Shown: positions 36,935 to 50,300 of the stretch, one piece after another | How positions within the stretch are numbered: the first letter of the stretch is position 1 | Layout of the letters: every line of letters begins with the position of its first letter | Assembly: GCF_047495875.1 (NCBI RefSeq) | Contig: NC_092464.1 | Coordinates: 27,436,865 to 27,500,864 of the forward strand | Source: Pithys albifrons albifrons | Lineage: Eukaryota; Chordata; Aves; Passeriformes; Thamnophilidae | DNA: 64,000 bases | Direction of reading: 5' to 3' | Notes under the pieces: generated by a model | What the model was told of the DNA's origin: nothing | Database searches by the model: none | Seen by the model: the letters and a program-made list of their open reading frames with translations, nothing else | Translations under genes and position numbers: made by a program

Positions 36935-37585
36935 TCATGCTGTCCTCAGATGTCCTAGATGTCATAGTGGCTCTCTACTGGACTTATTCCAGTTTGCATA
37001 TTTCTCTTTTGCACCAAAAGCTCTGAACTTGACACAGTTCTCTAGTATTGTGCCACGTAGAAGGGAATAATTGCTTTTCTTTATTTGATTCTATTTTTTT
37101 GATAATGCAGCCCAATATCTAGTTACCCTTCATCACCATAACATGAAACTCATTTTCAGTTTCTTGTCCTCCATGACCCTCAGGACTTTTTCTGCAAGAC
37201 ACATTCTACCAAGTCATTTGCATACCAGTATTTCTGTAAGGAATTCATTTTATCCCAGGTCTTTGTCCTTGCTGAACCTTGCAAGGTTCCTGCCAGCCCA
37301 TTCCTCCATCTTGTCAAAGGCCATCTGGATAGCAGCCTTTCCGTCCAGAGAACCATTGGCTCCCCTCAGTGTGGTATATCTGTGGACCTGCTGAATTCCC
37401 TCCCCATGATCCAGATCATTATTGAAGGTGTTAGATATTAATGATCTGGTACCATACCTTGAGGAACATCACTCAGATTCTGAGTAATTTACCACTGTTT
37501 TCTGAGTTAAGTAATGCAGGAAATTTTCAGACACCCACAATCCACAGTACTAGAGCAGACACATTAAAAATCTTGTCAAAGGAGT
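36935..37585 (-). mobile_element. Old CR1 LINE, 3'UTR portion (minus strand), left of an interruption
   Basis: Plus-strand blocks match the reverse complement of a CR1 3'UTR: TAGTGGCTCTCTACTGGACT, ACACAGTTCTCTAGTATTGTG, TAGAAGGGAATAATTGC, GCAGCCCAATATCTAGTTACC and CTGCCAGCCCATTCCTCCAT. These are followed by GGCCATCTGGATAGCAGCC, ATCCAGATCATTATTGAAGG and CTTGAGGAACATCACTC. Identity is low, and the similarity fades after about 37585. Confidence 0.78.
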
Positions 37586-37599
37586 AATAGTTTAAATGG

Positions 37600-38545
37600 G
37601 TATAGGATTTTCTATGACATACAGGGAATAGGGTATTTTGAGGTTGTATAAAACTGATTCTGGCATGTTTTAAGGAGATTGTGATGATGGGGAAGACTCA
37701 TTATGTGAAGTTTTCCAAAGGCGGGATAAGGGAGGGATTGAGAGGACTGAGAACAAGCAAGGGATTATAAAGGGGTCAGTCAAGTATGAACAGGTTGCCT
37801 GTCAGTATGCTTTTTTATCTAAACCCTGCATTTCATCACTGCAGTCTGTCCTATATTTTCAATAAATCCTGTTTTTAACTGTATTTTCTCTTATTCTATT
37901 CCTATTCCTATTGAATATGTATGAATGAGAACAACCTTCTGGATGGACAGAAAAATAAGGTAAGTAACTTGTTTACAAGCAACTGAAGTAAAGTTTGAAA
38001 CTCGGAGACTTCTAGTTCCAAATACCACCAACTAGGGGAGATGAGGGATCCAGAAGTTATGCACTGGATGACTGGGTATCTCAAATTGGCTTCTGGAGAG
38101 ATCTAAATTGTGTAAATTGGTGTGAAACTATCTGGTCTGACTACTAACAATTAGAGTGAGGTTACAAACTTCAGGGGCTCATAGGTCCAAGAACCATCAG
38201 CCAGAGGAGACCAGGAGACATGGAAGTTAGTATACCTTCATTGTTCCTACCTACTACTGAAGTAATACACAGCATATGCCTATATATTTCACTAATGACT
38301 TCAATGGTAATCATTCAGAGTGGAGGACCAGGATCACGGTGTGTGTGCCTGTGTGAGTGCTGTATGCATTTATGTGTGTGCTGGTGATGGCAATGTTTTC
38401 AGCCTGTGCTATGTTGTATGGTTGCTGTGTTCATGTGTAGCTGTGTGTACATGTGCTTGTATACACTCTTGGAGGATATGTACTCAGCCTTGCTACTAGC
38501 TGGACCTGGTGACATAGAACTGCTGCAGCCTCACATCTGTCAGAC
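37600..38545 (+). mobile_element. Candidate LTR-retroelement segment inserted in the old CR1
   Basis: This segment has no CR1 similarity yet lies between two collinear pieces of one minus-strand CR1. It has an LTR-like order: purine-rich U3-like sequence, TATAAAG at 37766-37772, AATAAA at 37861-37866 about 90 bp later, and a T-rich stretch. A long non-coding stretch follows, with a GT-rich part at 38339-38462. I have a weak memory of similar avian repeats but cannot name a family. LTR ends and a target duplication were not found. It could instead be unique DNA between two CR1 fragments. Confidence 0.42.
37861..37866 (+). terminator. AATAAA signal in the candidate LTR
   Basis: AATAAA follows a TATA-like box (37766-37772) by about 90 bp and is followed by a T-rich region, the layout of a retroviral R region. 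Confidence 0.4.
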
Positions 38546-38549
38546 CATA

Positions 38550-39090
38550 CGGTTCAGCAGCCTTCTACAGGACTAGGGTTTGGCTGACCAGTCTGTTGTC
38601 CCCTACAACTTCCTCCTTGCCTTCCTTGAAGAATGACTTGAAACTTGCTTTTCCAATTATTTGGGAATGCTCTGAATGTTCATGACCCTTCAAAGGTATT
38701 AGAGAGGCCTTACAATGGCATGAGCCAGCTCTACTAACCTACTCAGGTGCATGTAGTTTGAGCCCATGGACTTGTATGCATGCAACTGTAGTCCCTGGCA
38801 CCTTTCTTTCCTACTGTAAGTGGTATGTTTCCTTCAAACTCTTCTAATAGATGCAGAGACTTGGGATGCCTGAAAGGAAACCTTGTCAGAAAAGACCAAG
38901 ATTGAGAAGGAACTGGGAGATCTTTCTTTGGCACTAGGCCACCAAAACCGTTCAGGAGCAGGTCCACGTTTTGTCTGATCTTTCTCCTAGTTAAATGCAT
39001 ATGTGGAAGTGCTTGACCTCTTCATATTTCTCCCGAGTTCTTCTACTTATGACTGCACTGGAATCCTGAACTGGGCAGATCCTGGATCTG
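38550..39090 (-). mobile_element. Old CR1 LINE, internal portion (minus strand), right of an interruption
   Basis: Plus-strand blocks GGCTGACCAGTCTGTTGTCC, TCCTTGCCTTCCTTGAAGAA, CATGACCCTTCAAAGGTATT, GGCCTTACAATGGCATGAGC and GAGCCCATGGACTTGTATGC follow the order of a reversed avian CR1 upstream region. CAGGTCCACGTTTTGTCTGATC matches further on. This part lies just 5' (in CR1 sense) of the 36935-37585 piece, so the two probably belong to one insertion. The right end is fuzzy, at about 38992-39090. The minus-strand 85-codon frame at 38743-39000 is a by-product. Confidence 0.7.
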
Positions 39091-41071
39091 AAAGTGTGTG
39101 TACTTTCATATATTGCAGATCTATATAATTTATTCCTAAAATTTCTTTCAACCGTTATGCCTACCAACAGGAAGCAACAAATAATATTTTTAGAGCACTA
39201 ATACAGCAATATGTTTCCCCATTCAGTAATTAATTACACAGTTCTGATTTGGGACTAGAATGATACATATCTCTTTTAACCATCCTGACTTTATAGGACA
39301 GAATATAAAAGACAAATGAAGGGGAAAATATGCAATCTGATTCTGAATATATGCAAAAATCAGATGTTTCAAATTAAAATATGCAGAATATGAGCAATGT
39401 TTTCAGATTTTCAGATTCATAAGATCGCATTTTTAAGAACAAAGCTGTGCCAAAAAGGTAATGACCCTATAATGAGTGTTTGTAGAAAAATCTGATTACT
39501 TAACAGATTATGCATCAAATGCTTTTTAAACAGCCTATCCTTCTACTTATGTATGTGCTTTTTTTGGTATTGTCTTCTACTTAACTTCACGAAATATTTT
39601 TTAAATAGTTGGCTAATAAAAATTATATAATAAATGTTTCTGTATAAAGGGAAAACTTTTCAGTGTTCAGCAGCTTCTGAATAAAAATGCTGAATAATTC
39701 ATGGAATATTCAAAGCAATGTTTGCAAATATATTAGTAATAAATTCTGATGTAATGCATCCTCAGATACCCGATTAAGTCAATCTAGAATTCTTTGCAGT
39801 GATCTCAGTTTACCATTGGATTACAAGAGGTTTTGAACAGTGACTCCTGAAATCTTTTACTTGTTAATACTAATTTATCTATGGCTATTAAAATAGAAGA
39901 GCTGAAGAAAGAGAAGCATGTGTCTCTTATCAGTTTTGAATGACATAAGCACCTTTCTTTACATAGGAGGTTAAGCTGTTGAATTCTAAAGGGTTTATGG
40001 ATGAACTTTCTTTAAGCAGTAGATAAAGAAAATTATAGTAATCTATGTGTAAATTAAAAAAATATACTGAGAACATATGGAGATAAAATTGATCCAATAT
40101 ACAGTCTGTACTGAAATGAGATCATGGGAAGTACTTATATATTACTTTTTTCGTGTAGCTGTCCTCAGTTCAGGAAACAAGTGTTTCTTGCAGTTTCATT
40201 CTCTTATAGTGAACTACCACACTTTCCAGTCGTTCAGAAAGTTATATCTACACTTCTAAGGCTTCTACATCAGCAAGAAAGCAAATACATTCAAAATCTT
40301 AACCTTCTCATTTGTCAAGGAATTGAAAATGTGTCTTGGGCAATACCATTTAAAACACCAATTCACAGTTTGGATGTGAATTTGTGTCCTACACTGTATG
40401 CATTTTCACACCATTTTGGGACTCAGTTAGACTGTGCTCTGCTTATTTGCAAGCAGAATATTTAAAATAGATTGACAGTCATGTATTTTAGGAAACAATG
40501 TAAATGTTTGTAATAGCAAAAGACCAAGTGCATACCTATATGTATCTCACAACAGCAAAGATGCATGCATTTAAAATATTCTTTCATTGTGCCAATTGCT
40601 GATGTTGACTGATTCATTGCAGAGAGAAAAAAAATAAATGGCACACTATCCCAAATTCACAAACCTTGGACATATAGTGTCTTAGTAGTAATTGCAATAA
40701 ATTTACAGAAAATGACACAAATGCTGTCTTATAAGGAATCTATGAGCATTTATTACGCCTTGAATGAGAATTAAATGCCACTTGGTGTAATCTAATATAC
40801 CTTAGGAAAAAATATAGCTCTTAAGAGGTAACCCCATGATTCAGAGATAAAAGTTATCATTAGATGCACACTCTATCAACCTTCAGGTAAAAGAATGGGC
40901 TTTCCAAGAGGCAGAGATTACTTTCCCTTCACTCTTTTTCAAAAATCCTTATCATGGATCAGAATATGTCAAAATAACCAGGGAATCTCTTCTTGTTACA
41001 GAAATAACAGGCTACAAAATTTCACAGGTTTAAGTCTGACAAAATCTATTTAAAGTCTGTTCTTGTCTATT

Positions 41072-41127
41072 TAAAAACAGAAACAAAAACAAAAAACAAA
41101 ACAACAAAACAGCAACAACAAAACAAT
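41072..41127. repeat. A-rich low-complexity tract
   Basis: Runs of AAAAC and CAACAA units; not the tail of a visible element. Confidence 0.8.
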
Positions 41128-41224
41128 TTTATCTCAATAACAGCTTTCAAGTGATCAAGACCTGCATCTTTATATTCACATGATTTTGAAATGGAAGGTG
41201 CAGAGGGTGAGTTCATTACTCACT

Positions 41225-41318
41225 AAAAAAAAAACCAAAAAACCAAAAAAACCAAACCAAAACAAAACAAAAAAAAAACCAACCAAAGCAAAACCCAAAA
41301 ACGAAACAACCAAACCCC
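41225..41318. repeat. A-rich (CCAAAA)-like low-complexity tract
   Basis: About 90 bp built almost only of A and C with drifting CCAAAA, CAAAA and CCAAA units. The frame across it (41180-41440) is a Lys/Pro artefact. Confidence 0.85.
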
Positions 41319-44300
41319 AGTGTTGTCTGTACTGGATTGGTCTTGCACTGAACAACGTGCTATGGAATTTAATTTACCTTAGATCAATAGTTTCATTTGA
41401 ACTTTCTCCAAAGCTGCAGGTCTTTTGCTCTGTATTTTAGTATGATCTTGCTTCTAAATTAATTATGTGGGACATTTGGCCACAATCCTAAAATGAGATC
41501 TCTTAGAGTCAACATCAGGATCCAGATGTAGTCTCATTGCTGTTAGCTTTCTTGTTCTACAAGCCATCTAATATGATTCTGATTTATTTTTATTTTATGG
41601 GAAACTTACTAAAGAAGGATATAGTAAATGTAAAAGAAAAGCCTGCTGTGACAGTTCTACCTTATTTGGTTAGCATCTATGAATAAATAAACAACTGAGC
41701 TCATGCAACCTCTTATAGCTATTCATTTTTTCAGCTGGATGTTAAAAGATTATCTCTTTTCTCAGACCTTTTCTATTTTATGTGCTGTAGACCTGAATTA
41801 ACAGGTCATTATTTCATGATTTTTTTTCAGGCTGGTGGTACAATACAATAATTACACAGGCCAGCATGGACATTTCAAGGCTTTCATTTTAGGTTTTCAG
41901 AGAGAAACAGACTTGTCTGTGAAATTACATTAGTATAATATTACAATGAATAAAGCTGCAGAGCTATTACTCACAAATGAACCAATATAGGTGATGAAGA
42001 CTTCTTTTAAAAGAGATGCAAGATTCCAGTATCACAAGGTAGCCATCATTTGTTGTTCCATCAGAATGCCCCTTAATCTAAGTTTAAAAACTGAGGTTTC
42101 AGTAGATACCAATCAGTAAGACTTCTAGTTAGCTTTCACTTTTATCAATTATACATTGATTTCATTTAAACAGTTGTAATTTTTCAAGAATTTTTGTACA
42201 AAATAAAAATCAAAACAAAATAAGCAAGACAAAAAGCATGAGAACATTGTTTCTTCAGGGCAGTGCAGTTGTTAATTAATTTTAATTATGTTTGTAAGTC
42301 TTATTATTTGTATTAAGGTGTTCTGCTCATCAGTAAACCAAAATTAACAATTATCACTAGAGACAATCTTTCCATGATTATGAATGATGAATAAGGGAAT
42401 CTCCTTTAAAATTAAGAGTGAATAAATTATGTAGAGTGAAATCAGCCTCAATGTAATCCTTGAACTGAAACTGGGATTGCAAGTAGGGCAAAGTAAAACA
42501 GAGCCATTCTTATCAGGTATCTCCTTGCAAGCTTCATCAGGTCTCAAGATTCAGCAGGATTTAATCTCATGATAAATTTTGCTCAATAAACCAGCAGGAT
42601 GTTTATGGAAGACTCAGAAACATCACAGCTTTTTTTTTTTTTCTTTTTTGTGGGAACAAGATAAAAACTGGCTGGGAGAAAGATATGAAGAACAGCACTA
42701 CAACAATAACATTTGAATGAATCATTGTTCCTGTTTGTACTGCTGAACTGAAAGTCCTATGGATTTTGGATGTAAAATAAAGATTCTGTAAGCTTTCTTT
42801 AGGAATGATAACACTGAGATTGGAAGTTGGCAGTAGATCAGCTGGCTAAAAAAAAGAGTATTTTCTTCAATATCCTTAAGTTTTCCCATAATCCCTTCTT
42901 TCAGGTTTGCACATGTAATAGTTCCACACTGCAAGAACTACATCCACTGAAGGAAGTGCTAAACCTTGACATTTATGTGGTTTTAATACTTCTTACACGT
43001 AGCTGTTAATAATATCCCTGGGGTGGAGCAAGGTTTCCACTGTGGGTCTGTAGTTCTATTTAGTTTTTTGAGGTTTTTGTTTCAGTTTTTTTTAAATGGC
43101 TTTTATCTGGGGGTGATTAAAACAGCTCTGTTAAAAGCAAGGTGAAAGAGCATGGATATTCTTTGATTTTCTGGACTCATTTACAGCTAGCAGCCCCCAG
43201 GGGTGAATCCTTCAACTTAAAACACTGTGGGTTAGGCAGATAAAAGAGAAAGAAGTAGATATCCTCACTTCTTAGTAATAGTTTGGGTTCGGCTAATTTG
43301 AACTCCTGAGTAAATCTGGTCATAGTAGTACATGAAATCCTCTTCACTGAATATGAATATTATACAATACTTGCTGAAACAGTTTTGGAAAGGAACCTTG
43401 CCTCATAAATTCACTTCAGGTAATGAGTATCTTTCTTTAGAATTTAAAACTCTAACCAAATGTACCTTTACACAAAATAAAGAATTTATATGTTTTTGTG
43501 TAAAATAATATTTTGCTAATTTTAAGAAGTACAAAAAGTAATGACAAGTACAAAAAGTACAAAATAAATGTATACAAAAGTGATAAAAATAATGGTTTTC
43601 GGGAACAAAAATAACATGATGGTAATAGACCTGGAAAAGGGAAAGTATGTTTTGTTCATTATGAAAAAGAGATTTCATAATTTGCCTTTTCTTTGCTTAA
43701 TCAAATGGTGCATTGTAATTATACCAAATTTTTAGTAATTCTGCTGTCAAATTACATCAAAAGACTTTAGACATTGTTAAGATGCTTATTTAGGCACAAC
43801 TTCCTCATGCTACATCAATATATTTCCAATGTAGTAGGTATTTTCACCAACCAAATTATCTTTTTAAATTGTGGATTATCTGTTAGTTTCATTTTGCAAA
43901 CAACATTACAAAAATGACAGCTTGATTTGGGAAGAGTAAAAATTGTCTGAAGAATTGCCCAAGAATTAAAATAATCTTTTTCTCCAATTTTGTTAATATC
44001 CCAAAAGAACAATTGAATGAAGTAATTTTTGATCACTCCTAGGATGAGAAACCACATGCCTAAAGGTGAGATTTAAATCTGTGAAAAATTTCTTCTTACG
44101 GAAGAAAACAGAGAAGCAAGGCAAATACTAACAAGAAAAAATTCCACGGGCACCTTTTGGCATGAATGGCATACTCATCTTTTCTAGAGCTTTCACTCTG
44201 TTGGATTTTTATTTTACATTCAACACAAAAAGACCAAAAGAAGATATACAACATTGCCAGAACACAAGAAGATGAGAAATACACCTTCTTTCGACCTCCT

Positions 44301-44370
44301 GCTTCACTTTGGAAGAAAATATCCACCAAGAGTCAAGTCGAGTAAGAGACCTCACATAGACGCTCCTGAC

Positions 44371-44398
44371 TATCTACTCAGTTTACCCTGAGTAGATA
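44371..44398. repeat. Short perfect hairpin (11-bp stem, 6-nt loop)
   Basis: TATCTACTCAG and CTGAGTAGATA pair perfectly around TTTACC. It is too short for a microRNA precursor and no U-run follows it, so no role is assigned. Confidence 0.8.
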
Positions 44399-47300
44399 AT
44401 TATTATTTTTATTATTATCATTTAGTTATGATTTTGGTTTATTAAAAGGACTTATTTGACTACTGTCACTATCCTAAAATATATGTTCAACAATGCTAGT
44501 TGTTGAATTCCCTTAATTTCTAAGTATGAGAAAATAAGGCCAAATGATTTCTTTTTAAACTGTCAAGAATATAACAGGGGTTCTCAAAAATGTCATCACC
44601 TTGCTGCCTAGATACCCTGAAGACTATTTAACACTGCAGGGAGAAGAAAGTAATATAACATTGCATTAATTGTTCTTGCTGTTACTCAACCATGATGTAA
44701 GTCTGTAACACATGAAAAGAGAAGACTGGTCCCAGGTGGAAAATACTGTAGCTTAACTAGTAAGCACTAAGGCAAGGAACCAAAAAACAGAAGCATAAAA
44801 AATCGCAACAAGAGAGGAGACAAAAAGGAGACCAGTAGCCAAAATCTCACACAGGAACTGCTGACAGATCTGGTACAATTACACTGAATCTGTGCAAATG
44901 CTACTTTTATTTAATCTCAACAGTTTCTTCATGCTAAAAAAATCCTGCTGAAAACTAATTAAGGTGAAATACCATGAAACCTCGCTTCGTATTCTATGAA
45001 GGTTTTGTCAGTCTTGCATGGAGGCAAGTATGCATTTATTTACCTGTCAAACTGCAAGAGCTGGTTTGCAATAAGAGAAACTGCTGAATAAGATAAAGTG
45101 ATTGATGAAGGGGAAAGGTCAGTTTCTTTATAAGAATTATCAACAGAGAGAAGCGAGTACAAAGAAAATTAAGCTTGTGTCACATAGCAAATAAAACTAC
45201 AAAGTGAACATTTTAATACAAAGCTATCAAAAAGGGTATATCAACTTGTATTTAACTCTGTTTTCTGTGTTACTTTTAAGGCATGGCATTGCTTTAGAAT
45301 TTTGTTTGAGGTACTGGCTTACAACATTTGACCACACTTACAGTATAAGTGTAAAATAAATTTTCTGCACTCACATTTATCTCAGCACTGATTTTAGCTG
45401 GATCTCCAACAGAATGACTCTACTGGAGAGGTTATTTTACTTCAAAGTGGCATTTCAGAAGCCTTAAATGGTCTGAAGAGATGACATGTGACTTTTTGGA
45501 ATATTTTAACTCTACTTTCCTCTGAAGAAGAATTATTTAACCCTGTGTGGTTATATACACATAAGCCTCTCACTGTTCCCTTTGTCCATCTCAAAATATA
45601 TCCATCATTGACTTGTTTCAGTATACCTGTTGACCATACCGAGGTTTTAAACAGAAACTGAAGATAGAAAACTAGATTAAGGGTACTTAACTGCTGCTTT
45701 TTTTGTGAACATTCTAACAAGATTAACTTGTTTCACTAGTAATTTTGCAAGTCACATCTCTGGATTCTCAAACTATTTTTATCATAGTTTCAAATATAGT
45801 TCTGGTGTTTATTCAAATGAAATTAAAACAGAGGTCTTGAACTGCAGAGGTTGCCGATTAGCAACTGCAGTTTGGAACAGAAAAGTAGAAATTAGAAATT
45901 GGTCAATACTCATCAATCAAAGCAATCACCCGTCTTTTAGAATACCTACTCAGACAAATGAATGGCTCAAAAATAAATTCAGATCATGAAAAATATCTTA
46001 AAGCACCTGATGACACTAGAGATCAATATCTAATTAACCCTGAGCAATGCACTATTACAAAATTGGCTGCCTAGCAAAATATAATGGGCAGCAAAACTAA
46101 AAGAAATATAAGCAAGTACTTGATGTATATGAATAATTGAAATAAATATAAGGGAACAAAATATATCATAATGCACAAAGTTTCTTAATAATAACCAGGT
46201 TAACAAAATTCACCAGAGTTTTGAGAAAAAGAAGTCTTAAAGATTCAAAAGCATTGCAGAAGCAAACCAAAGAAATGGGAGAATTCCTAAGAATTCCTTA
46301 AAGTACTCCCAATATATTTCTGTATATAGAAGAAATGCAAACTCATGGGATAGCTAAAGAAGTTAAGACTTTGTCTTTTCAAGTAATGTCACTACAGAAC
46401 TAATAATTTTAAGTATAAATATTATCTCACTGAATTCTCAGTTTTATCAGACAACAGCAAATTGTACAGATCAGCTCTGGTGTGATAAAACAACAAGAAA
46501 TGAAATGTTATCATCATTCATAATTTAAAGGCTTTGTAATCTAGTCCTCACTTATGTCATATTTAAATTTTAGTCTGGCTGAGCAACTTAGACTTCAGAT
46601 TTCTACAGACCTAATATAGGCCATGAAGCAGGATGCTCAACTCTATCCAAAGTCACTGCAATAGAAATACTGCTCCAAGGGCTAACTCAGAAGTTTAATT
46701 TTTGTGTGAAGAATTGTTCTCCAGGGTATCCCACAGTCACCTGGGCATAAGACAAGTTTCCTAGAGAAGCAGCTGAGTTCTATGCTGGTAGCTATGCCAT
46801 ACAAATATCTTTCCCCTGTTTCATCAAGGCCTGAATTGAACTAAGTCAAAGGGACTCTGCAAGATGGTGCTTTATTCTGAATTTTCTTTCTTACACAGAG
46901 GACAAAAATTTCCATTTTCCTAAAGAGAGAAAAATCTCCAATCATAAATGTTTCTGAGTCAGAGACCTGTATACAGGAATTTACCTTAGTTGGTGTAGTA
47001 ATTTCATCCTTAGATCTCAAGTTCATAAGATAACTTGTGAAAGTAAAACCTCATTTAGGGCTGGCACATCAGAACTACTCCCATGTTAATGTTCTCCAGA
47101 TTATGGTCAGGACCCACTCTAATATCATTAAGCTTCATTTCATTTCGTCTCCTGCAAGAAATAAGTCACAGAACCTCACATTGATATTGATAAACCTAAA
47201 TGCAAATTTAAATACTTTTGTGGATAGTTTTCCTACTTATTTTTGCGTCAACACTATCCTTTTATACTACAAGCTTTTCTCCAACCAATGAAAAAAAAAT

Positions 47301-50300
47301 AAATTCCTCTCAGGACAATACCTTTTCAGATGTAGCAATTTCCATAATTTCCTTCCTCTTAGTCATCCAACCTTTTCTTTTCTCTCTTCAACATCATCAT
47401 CCTATATAAAAGAAATGCTTTTTCTAAATTTATTGCTATATGTTAATTGTCTTCAGTCTTGGTCTTATGTGCAATGCCTGAAATTCTTACATTTCATTAA
47501 ATATATTGCTTATATTTCAATTAATTTATCATGAAAAAGCTTTTGGTCTCTGATTTATTTACCATAGGCATATTTAAATTTTACTTTGGGTTAGTTTTAT
47601 ATTACCTCTCTACCTTTCAACTTCTAGACTGTAGTTTTCTATGTTGATCTCTTTTTTTTTAGCCTACTCACAAGCTCTTTTCTCATGGAGTTAAGTATAT
47701 ACATGCTGTAAATCTCTATCTGGCAGAAAAAAACTGTTATGGGACAATAGCATGTGTTAGAAGATACATGATTAGGTGCTTCTAAATTCCTGGAAGAAGT
47801 AGCAATGTGATCATATTATGAATATCTGTATCCTGTCCTGCAAGTGGGTGATATTTTGGTAAGCAATAGGTGTTTGTGCAGTTAGCATATTTATATATCT
47901 TTTAAAAGTGGCCTGTGAAGCTCAGCTTGGGTTAGGGAAAACCTGAAATTATCCAGGACAGCCAACAACAAGTTCAGAAAATTTTGATGAGACTGGTCAA
48001 CTTAAAAAAAAAAGATTTCATTTCTGCATCTTATTGAATAGTGATTGTGCCAGATTAAAACAAACATCGTACTAGCTCAGCAGCCACTGTCTGTCAGTGG
48101 ACCTATGTGACAGACCAAGAAAGGGTATAACAATTGGTTAACAATATATGCTATTTCCTCTTAAGTATTTCCTCCATCATCAGTCACTGGCAATATGGTT
48201 ATTGCCTGAGCTAGAGGCAGCCACTAGACTTTTATTAATCCTCTGTGCACACTTGTTCCATGAACTTGCACAGTTTCCTTTGAAGCAATATAAACTTCTA
48301 AATTTGCAACATATTGTGGTAAAGAATTTCCTGTCTCAAAGATATTATTTACATTGCCTCCACTCCAGCCACGATATCCAGATTTTCTTTGAATCTGAAA
48401 TTCAGATCCAAGTGACTTGCCAAGCATCCTAAAAGTTTTTTTAAAAGGTCCTTAATTTTGATCCTGAGGCCATTACATTATCCATGTTGCTGGCTGTCAG
48501 ACTGCAACCATTACCACTTGATAAGGAAATAAGTGACATGGAATAGGTGATGTGCTCTCCACTCTACCAGTGTTCTTCTATTAGCCACAGTAGAATGCAC
48601 CAAATACATGTTGTCCTGCAGAGCTAAGATATATTACCCCACATGCACCACAGCACTGAACTTCAGAGACTCAATGTTCACTGTTCCTTCCACTTAGCTC
48701 AGCAGGGGATTTTGAAGTGTATAGTCCAGTCTGTGTCCTCTATTCATTTTGCCACTTCCATGGGTATGTGAATTGGATATACTAATTTATTTCAGATGCA
48801 AAAGTATTTTGTTTTCCTTTTTTTTTGTCGCTCTACACTGCATCTAAATATAACTTAAGCAAAGTTTCGTTTTTGAATGTCTTTTTTGTTATCCATAGAG
48901 AAAGGCTCTCATGAAGCAGACAAGCACAGTCACTAAATTGGAAAATCCTTATCAGTTTAGCCAAAGCTCAAGTCTTTATCTATTAGCAAGGCATTCAGGC
49001 CTTTAATAATCCTGCAGCAGAGTTTCTGCCATTATAGTCACTATCTCACCAGCTCTATGTCAGTTCACTTCTTTCACGTAGTTTAAGCTTTGCAAAGTTA
49101 CAGGTAACGTGGTCATGGTACCACTTCTTCAGATACCAGTATATGAATTTTTCTATTCTCATTGCCTTTAGTATCTCAAATAATGTATCAGAACTGGGCA
49201 ATATCTGCCAGGAACCACTTATGTCTTAGATTTCTGACTTGCAAAATTTTTCAATTCCAGGTATCAGATCTTTAAGTTGGTAAAAAACAGAAATAGAAAA
49301 CTATTTTCAGTTGCAAAGCAAATTTCTTCTTTATAAGGAGAGGGTGGCAGTAGCTGTTCTTCCCTAGCCTGAGAGTTTGGTGAGTCAGAAATGCAAACAT
49401 TTAAGACAACAGACTAAAACGTTGATTCAGCACACTTAACTGAACATATCTAAAACTCAGTTAATGCAAACCCCTAAACCTAATCTCTAAACACCTTAGT
49501 TAACTATAAAGCTCTCCACATGCCTAAACTTAAGCACTCCATGTGTTCATTAATACCCCGCTTGAGATTTAGGTACCTATCTCCTAACTTACTCCATTGC
49601 CATCCAGAGTTTAAATTGAGAAGGCAGAAACTACTTTTTCTCTAACAGCCCAGAGTTTATATCTTCTGCTATGATTCTGGTTTTAGGAACAGGCCCTTCT
49701 CAGAAAGATGTCAAAGTTTAGAGGAGAGAGAAGAGCAAAGGGCAGCAGATGGAGGCGTCGTCACAATATTTTCTTAAACTGGCAAAGTTGTCTGTTGAAT
49801 AGCCACAAAAGCAAGAGTTATAAAAAGTCAGATGGAGAGTAAGCTAGCAAACACAAACTATTAGTCTTGAAGTGGGACAAGAGAGAGGGAGAGCTCAAGA
49901 TCTGTGACGTCTTTCCAAGAACTGGTCTTTCTTTTAATCCAGTGATTATGTATTTGAAATACAGAAACATGTTGGTATTATTTAATATCTGCTCACATCA
50001 TTTAGTTGCTGCTACATCCTATGGCACAACCTAACTCTAATGACACTAAGTCATAGTAAATACATTACCTTGAAGCTCAGAAAGCATTATTATGGAAATG
50101 ACTACATGGTACAACCAACCTCATTTTCCATCCCTCTCTGTTGCACTATTTCGGGCTATTTTTCATATAAAACTGTATGTCAGAGCCTAACAAAGCAACA
50201 TATATGTTACAAAATATTTGGAGGAAATACTTCAGTATAACTGGATTTGGTTCCTCCCTCCCATAAAATAGGAATAATCAAACTCTGTGTATATCTACTT

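Noticed and set aside
38507..38513. TGGTGAC resembling the start of a tRNA-Trp primer binding site downstream of the candidate LTR
   Set aside because: Only 7 bases match, and it lies too far from the putative LTR end.
40124..40465. 113-codon plus-strand frame
   Set aside because: No motif, AT-rich codon use equal to its surroundings, and an overlapping frame in another register.
49464..49500. CCCTAAACC-like words resembling interstitial telomeric repeats
   Set aside because: Units are irregular and do not form a tandem CCCTAA array.
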